Below, piece after piece: positions 4,516 to 7,764 of a DNA stretch of 7,764 nt; within the stretch, counting starts at the first letter, position 1; each line of letters begins with the position of its first letter. A model generated the notes under the pieces. It was not told where the DNA came from. It saw only the letters and a program-made list of their open reading frames with translations, and searched no databases. Source of the stretch: JBHIBR01 sp046759145 [NCBI: Nitrospinota bacterium] (lineage in GTDB: Bacteria; UBA8248); assembly GCA_046759145.1 (NCBI GenBank), contig JBHIBR010000072.1:1-7764 (forward strand), in the 5' to 3' direction. The position numbers and the translations under genes are program-made.

Positions 4516-5390
4516 GCGTGCTCGCGGAGGCAGGCGCCGAGGTCCGGGGGCTCCTGCGATGGGCGCGGGAGAGGCTCCGGCGGGCGGGGGTAGAGGGTGA
4601 GTGGCTGGAGGCCGAGCTCCTCCTGGCCCACGTCCTGGGGGTGGAGCGCTCGTGGGTGCTCGCTCACGGGGAAGTGCGGCTCGCCGGAGAGGAAGCGGCT
4701 CGCTTCCGGGCCATGGTGGGTGAGAGGGAGAGGAGAGTCCCCCTGGCCTACCTCACAGGGGAGAAGGAGTTCTGGTCCCTCCCGCTGCGGGTGGGCCCCT
4801 CTGTCCTCATCCCCCGGCCCGAGACGGAGCTCCTCGTGGAGCGGGCCCTCGCCTTCGCCCGGGGAGAGGGCGGCCTCCGCCGGGGGCTGGACGTGGGGAC
4901 CGGCGCCGGGGCGCTCGCCGTGGCCCTGGCCAAGGAGCTGCCGGGGGCCTCTTTCGTCGCCACCGACTCGAGCCCCGGAGCTCTCGAGGTGGCGCGCGAG
5001 AACATCGCCCGCCACGGCCTGGAGGGCCGCGTCCGGCTTGTGGGGGGGAACCTTTTTGACCCGATCCGGAAGCAGCTCTCCTTCGACCTCATCGCCTCGA
5101 ACCCCCCTTATGTGTCGAGTCCTCTCCTCGCCACCCTCCCCCCGGAGGTGAAATGGGAGCCCCGGGAGGCCCTGGATGGCGGCCGCGACGGGATGCGCTG
5201 GCAGCGCCACATCATCCGGGAAGCTCCCTGCTTCCTGCGGCCCGGGGGTCTGCTCCTCCTCGAGATGGCGCCCGAGCAAGGCCCCTTCCTCCTGGCCGAG
5301 GTGAGGGCCTGCCGGGCCTACCGAGAGGTGCACCTGGCCCTGGACCTCGCGGGGCGGCCGCGCTGCCTCGAGGCCATCTGTTGGCCCTGA
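4512..5390 (+). CDS. prmC: Release factor glutamine methyltransferase PrmC (HemK)
   Basis: PrmC uses S-adenosylmethionine to N5-methylate the glutamine of the GGQ motif in RF1 and RF2, raising their termination activity. The 292-residue protein has an N-terminal helical domain (about 1-75) that binds the release factor and a Rossmann methyltransferase domain. Motifs visible: [30 protein letters not shown] (about 77-106, characteristic of PrmC), the SAM-binding [15 protein letters not shown] (126-140) and the catalytic NPPY (197-200, in [10 protein letters not shown]), which holds the glutamine substrate. The start is GTG 4512 inside the prfA stop (GTGA overlap), with GGAG at 4500-4503 eight bases upstream. 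A GTG at 4518 is possible but less well placed. Older annotations call this family HemK and link it to haem synthesis, which is outdated. Confidence 0.94.
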   Translation: MSVLAEAGAEVRGLLRWARERLRRAGVEGEWLEAELLLAHVLGVERSWVLAHGEVRLAGEEAARFRAMVGERERRVPLAYLTGEKEFWSLPLRVGPSVLIPRPETELLVERALAFARGEGGLRRGLDVGTGAGALAVALAKELPGASFVATDSSPGALEVARENIARHGLEGRVRLVGGNLFDPIRKQLSFDLIASNPPYVSSPLLATLPPEVKWEPREALDGGRDGMRWQRHIIREAPCFLRPGGLLLLEMAPEQGPFLLAEVRACRAYREVHLALDLAGRPRCLEAICWP

Positions 5391-5400
5391 GAGGAGGGAG
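5391..5400 (+). promoter_or_regulatory. Shine-Dalgarno site for murA with a GTG start
   Basis: The 12-base gap between prmC and murA is almost entirely purine (GAGGAGGGAG), giving a strong ribosome binding site. GTG 5403 follows directly and yields the normal MurA N-terminus, MDQFRILGG. There is no room for a separate promoter. Confidence 0.75.
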
Positions 5401-5402
5401 GG

Positions 5403-6662
5403 GTGGACCAGTTTCGCATCCTTGGGGGCCGGCCCCTGAGGGGGGAGGTGGTGGCGGGAGGCGCGAAGAACGCCACCCTTCCCATCCTCGCAGCCTCCCT
5501 CCTGGGGCGGGACCGGTGCCGCCTCGGCAGGGTGCCGCGGCTCAAGGATGCGGAGATCTTCGTCTGCCTCCTGCGGGGCTTCGGGGTGTCCATCGAGGAG
5601 GTGGCTCCCGGGGTGCTCGAGGTGAACCCCTCGCGGGCGCATGCGGGCGTCGCCCCCTACGACCTGGTGCGCACCATGCGGGCCTCGGTCCTTGTGTTGG
5701 GCCCGTTGGTCGCGCGCTTCGGGGAGGCAGAGGTCTCGCTGCCGGGCGGGTGCGCCATCGGGGCGCGGCCCATCGACCTGCACCTGCGCGGGCTCGAGGC
5801 GCTGGGGGCGCGCGTTGCGCTCGAAGGCGGCTACATCAAGGCGCGAGCCCGGCGCTTGCGGGGAGCCCGCATCTCGCTCGACCTGGCCACCGTCACCGGG
5901 ACGGAGAACCTCATGATGGCCGCCTCTCTCGCGGCGGGGACCACCCGCATCGAGAACGCCGCCCGCGAGCCGGAGGTAGTGGCCCTCGCCGAGGCGCTCA
6001 ACGCCATGGGAGCGCGCGTCCGGGGGGCGGGGAGCCCCACGATAGAGGTGGAGGGGGTGGAGGAGCTGGGGGGGTTCCGCTGCGCCGTCCCCCCCGACCG
6101 CATCGAGACGGGCACCTTCATGGTGGCGGCCGCCATCACGGGCGGGGAGGTGAGCATTGGGGAGTCTATCCCCGAGCACATCCGCCCCCTCACCCTGAGA
6201 CTCAGGGAGGCGGGAGCCGAGGTGGTGGAGGGGGAGGGCACCCTTCGCGTCCGGGGCGCCTTTCCCGTCCGGCCGGTGAACGTAAAGACCCAGCCCTACC
6301 CCGGCTTCCCCACGGACATGCAGGCGCAGTTCATGGCCCTCATGACCCTCGCCCAGGGGGCGAGCGTCATCACCGAGACGGTGTTCGAGAATCGCTTCAT
6401 GCACGTGGCGGAGCTCAACCGGATGGGGGCTAAGATCACCCTCGAGGGCCGCTCGGCCCATGTGGAGGGTGTGGAGCGCCTGGATGGCGCGAGCGTCATG
6501 GCGACGGACCTGCGGGCGAGCGCCTCTCTCGTCCTCGCCGGCCTGGCCGCCGAGGGGGAGACGGTCGTGCGCCGCGTCTACCACATCGACCGGGGCTACG
6601 AGCGCATCGAGGAGAAGCTCTCCTGCCTCGGGGCCGACATCGTCCGGGAGGAGGAGCGATGA
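5403..6662 (+). CDS. murA: UDP-N-acetylglucosamine 1-carboxyvinyltransferase MurA
   Basis: MurA transfers enolpyruvate from PEP to UDP-GlcNAc, the first committed step of peptidoglycan synthesis, in the cytoplasm. The 419-residue length is the same as E. coli MurA. Key residues are in place and nearly co-numbered with E. coli: K22-N23 in [14 protein letters not shown], the active-site loop cysteine C117 in [18 protein letters not shown] (E. coli C115), D305 in [10 protein letters not shown] and R397 in [14 protein letters not shown]. Because the loop residue is cysteine, not aspartate, the enzyme should be open to alkylation by fosfomycin; this is a family-based inference. It starts at GTG 5403 behind a strong purine-rich site and overlaps hisG by four bases (ATGA). 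The murA-hisG link recurs in the synteny I recall from Geobacter but has no obvious biochemical basis. Confidence 0.98.
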   Translation: MDQFRILGGRPLRGEVVAGGAKNATLPILAASLLGRDRCRLGRVPRLKDAEIFVCLLRGFGVSIEEVAPGVLEVNPSRAHAGVAPYDLVRTMRASVLVLGPLVARFGEAEVSLPGGCAIGARPIDLHLRGLEALGARVALEGGYIKARARRLRGARISLDLATVTGTENLMMAASLAAGTTRIENAAREPEVVALAEALNAMGARVRGAGSPTIEVEGVEELGGFRCAVPPDRIETGTFMVAAAITGGEVSIGESIPEHIRPLTLRLREAGAEVVEGEGTLRVRGAFPVRPVNVKTQPYPGFPTDMQAQFMALMTLAQGASVITETVFENRFMHVAELNRMGAKITLEGRSAHVEGVERLDGASVMATDLRASASLVLAGLAAEGETVVRRVYHIDRGYERIEEKLSCLGADIVREEER

Positions 6663-7297
6663 GGGCGCGATTGAGCCTGGCCCTCCCCAAGGGGCGCATC
6701 TTCCCGCAAGCTGTCTCTCTCCTGCGGCGCAGCGGCCTCCTCCGGACGCGCCTGGAGGAGAACACCCGCCAGCTCATCCACGAGGACGAGGCGGGGCTCC
6801 GCGTGCTCATTCTGCGCAACACCGACGTTCCCACCTATGTCGAGCACGGGGCGGCGGACCTCGGCATCGTCGGCAAGGACATCCTCCTGGAGCAGGGGAG
6901 GAACGTCTACGAGCCTCTGGACCTCGGCCTCGGACGGTGCCGGCTGGTGGTCGCCGCCCCGAAGGGCACAAGCTGGGAGGAGCTCCTCGCCCGCACCGAG
7001 CTGCGGGTGGCGACCAAGTTCCCCAGGATCGCCCAGTCCTTCTTCGCCCAGGAGGGGCTTCAGGTCCATACCATCCAGCTCTACGGGAGCCTGGAGATCG
7101 CCCCCGCGGCGGGGCTCGCCGACGCCATCGTGGACCTCGTGGATACGGGTGCGACGCTGCGGGCCCACGGCCTGGTCGCGCTCCAGGAGCTGCTGGACGC
7201 AACGGCCCGCCTGATCGTGAACCGGGCGAGCCAGAACACCAAGCACGAGGAGGTGAGCGCCTTCATCGCCCGCCTGAAGGAGCACCTGCCCCGATGA
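6659..7297 (+). CDS. hisG: ATP phosphoribosyltransferase catalytic subunit, short form
   Basis: HisG condenses ATP and PRPP to phosphoribosyl-ATP, the first and feedback-controlled step of histidine synthesis. The 212-residue protein contains only the catalytic domains: LPKGR (9-13), DLGIVGKD (67-74), RVATKFPR (116-123) and the PRPP-binding signature [27 protein letters not shown] (141-167). The C-terminal ACT-like regulatory domain of the long form (about 290-300 residues in total) is absent, and the protein ends naturally at KEHLPR. Short HisG proteins normally work as a hetero-octamer with HisZ, a histidyl-tRNA synthetase paralogue that carries the histidine sensor. No hisZ is in this window. 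ATG 6659 overlaps the murA stop (ATGA), and AGGAGG lies at 6649-6654. The stop overlaps the hisD start in the same way, so the genes are coupled. Confidence 0.97.
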   Translation: MRARLSLALPKGRIFPQAVSLLRRSGLLRTRLEENTRQLIHEDEAGLRVLILRNTDVPTYVEHGAADLGIVGKDILLEQGRNVYEPLDLGLGRCRLVVAAPKGTSWEELLARTELRVATKFPRIAQSFFAQEGLQVHTIQLYGSLEIAPAAGLADAIVDLVDTGATLRAHGLVALQELLDATARLIVNRASQNTKHEEVSAFIARLKEHLPR

Positions 7298-7764
7298 GGC
7301 GCCTGAACGCAGCGGAGGCGGGCTTCGAGCGGGCCTTCGAGGGCTTCCTCAGCCGGGGGGCGGAGGCCGCCCAGGAGGCGGAGCAGGCCGTCCGCCCCAT
7401 CCTGGATGCGGTGCGCCGGGAGGGGGATGCCGCGCTCTGCCGCCTGACGGAGAGGTTCGACGGTTTTCCTCTCACCCCGGAGGACATCCCGGTGCGCGAG
7501 GAGGAGGTGGAAGAGGCCCACCACACTCTCCCCCGGAAGGTCCTCGCCGCCCTGGAGGAGGCGGCCCGGCGCATCCGGCGTTTCCACGAAGAGGAACGGC
7601 CCCGCTCCTGGAGCCTCGAGGGGGAGGGGGAGATGCTGGGCCTCTGGGTTCGGCCGCTGGGGCGGGTGGGTCTTTACGCCCCGGGGGGGAAGGCGGCCTA
7701 CCCTTCCACCGTGCTGATGACGGCCATCCCTGCCTCGGTGGCGGGCGTGGCGGAGCTCGTGCTG
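7294..7764 (+). CDS. hisD: Histidinol dehydrogenase, N-terminal part (3'-truncated by window edge)
   Basis: HisD oxidises L-histidinol to L-histidine in two NAD-dependent steps, using a zinc ion, at the end of the histidine pathway. The window holds the first 157 residues of a protein usually about 430 long; the frame is open to the edge. The recognisable part is GRVGLYAPGGKAAYPSTVLMTAIPASVAGV (about 123-152), a nearly invariant HisD block. Upstream are the helical N-terminal segment with AVRREGDAALCRLTERFDG (39-57) and the helix before WSLEGEGEMLGLWVRPLG. ATG 7294 overlaps the hisG stop (ATGA), and AAGGAG (7277-7282) lies eleven bases upstream. The active-site His/Glu and zinc ligands lie beyond the edge and cannot be checked. 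Confidence 0.97.
   Translation, partial: MRRLNAAEAGFERAFEGFLSRGAEAAQEAEQAVRPILDAVRREGDAALCRLTERFDGFPLTPEDIPVREEEVEEAHHTLPRKVLAALEEAARRIRRFHEEERPRSWSLEGEGEMLGLWVRPLGRVGLYAPGGKAAYPSTVLMTAIPASVAGVAELVL

Noticed and set aside
5153-6433. 426-residue open frame on the + strand in another frame of prmC/murA
   Set aside because: It is Gly/Arg/Pro-rich, overlaps two genes with clear catalytic motifs, and has no domain of its own.
4332-6584. 750-residue open frame on the - strand across prfA, prmC and murA
   Set aside because: It runs antisense to three well-identified genes, is rich in His, Gly, Pro, Leu and Glu, and shows no recognisable domain. Long antisense frames are expected in GC-rich DNA with strong third-position bias.

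Overview
The window is a GC-rich bacterial chromosomal segment with G or C at most third codon positions. Every recognisable gene is on the + strand. The order is two small DUF507-type genes (the first cut by the left edge), coaE, rho, rpmE, prfA, prmC, murA, hisG and the start of hisD (cut by the right edge). From memory, a similar rho-rpmE-prfA-prmC-murA-hisG-hisD order with DUF507 proteins occurs in Deltaproteobacteria/Desulfobacterota such as Geobacter. This suggests a high-GC member of that group or a neighbouring phylum, but I could not run a search, so it is an inference. There is no sign of phage, transposon, CRISPR array or tRNA.

Layout. 1-441: tandem DUF507 genes. 442-612: non-coding gap with one GC-rich hairpin. 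613-1251: coaE (dephospho-CoA kinase). 1252-1691: a 440-base non-coding region, the least explained part of the window. It has a sigma70-like promoter at its left edge, competing RNA pairings, a structured block at 1470-1611, an intrinsic terminator readable only on the - strand, and a perfect 10-bp hairpin just before the rho ribosome binding site. 1692-2963: rho. 2964-3040: short gap with a good promoter (TTCACC, 17 bp, TATAAT). 3041-3265: rpmE (zinc-type L31). 3266-3408: gap with a stable hairpin and a pyrimidine tract. 3409-7764: a tightly packed run prfA-prmC-murA-hisG-hisD with 4-base stop/start overlaps at three junctions and a 12-base gap at the fourth.

How the genes relate. RF1 (prfA) and the methyltransferase that modifies its GGQ glutamine (prmC) are translationally coupled. 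L31 and the transcription terminator Rho lie just upstream, so this is a gene-expression cluster centred on termination. It continues into cell-wall synthesis (murA) and histidine biosynthesis (hisG, hisD). HisG is the short form, which normally needs a HisZ partner encoded elsewhere.

The protein-coding content is ordinary housekeeping. I found no novel protein system. The only part that may hold something undescribed is the coaE-rho intergenic region, where the evidence is RNA structure and a promoter, not a recognised family.
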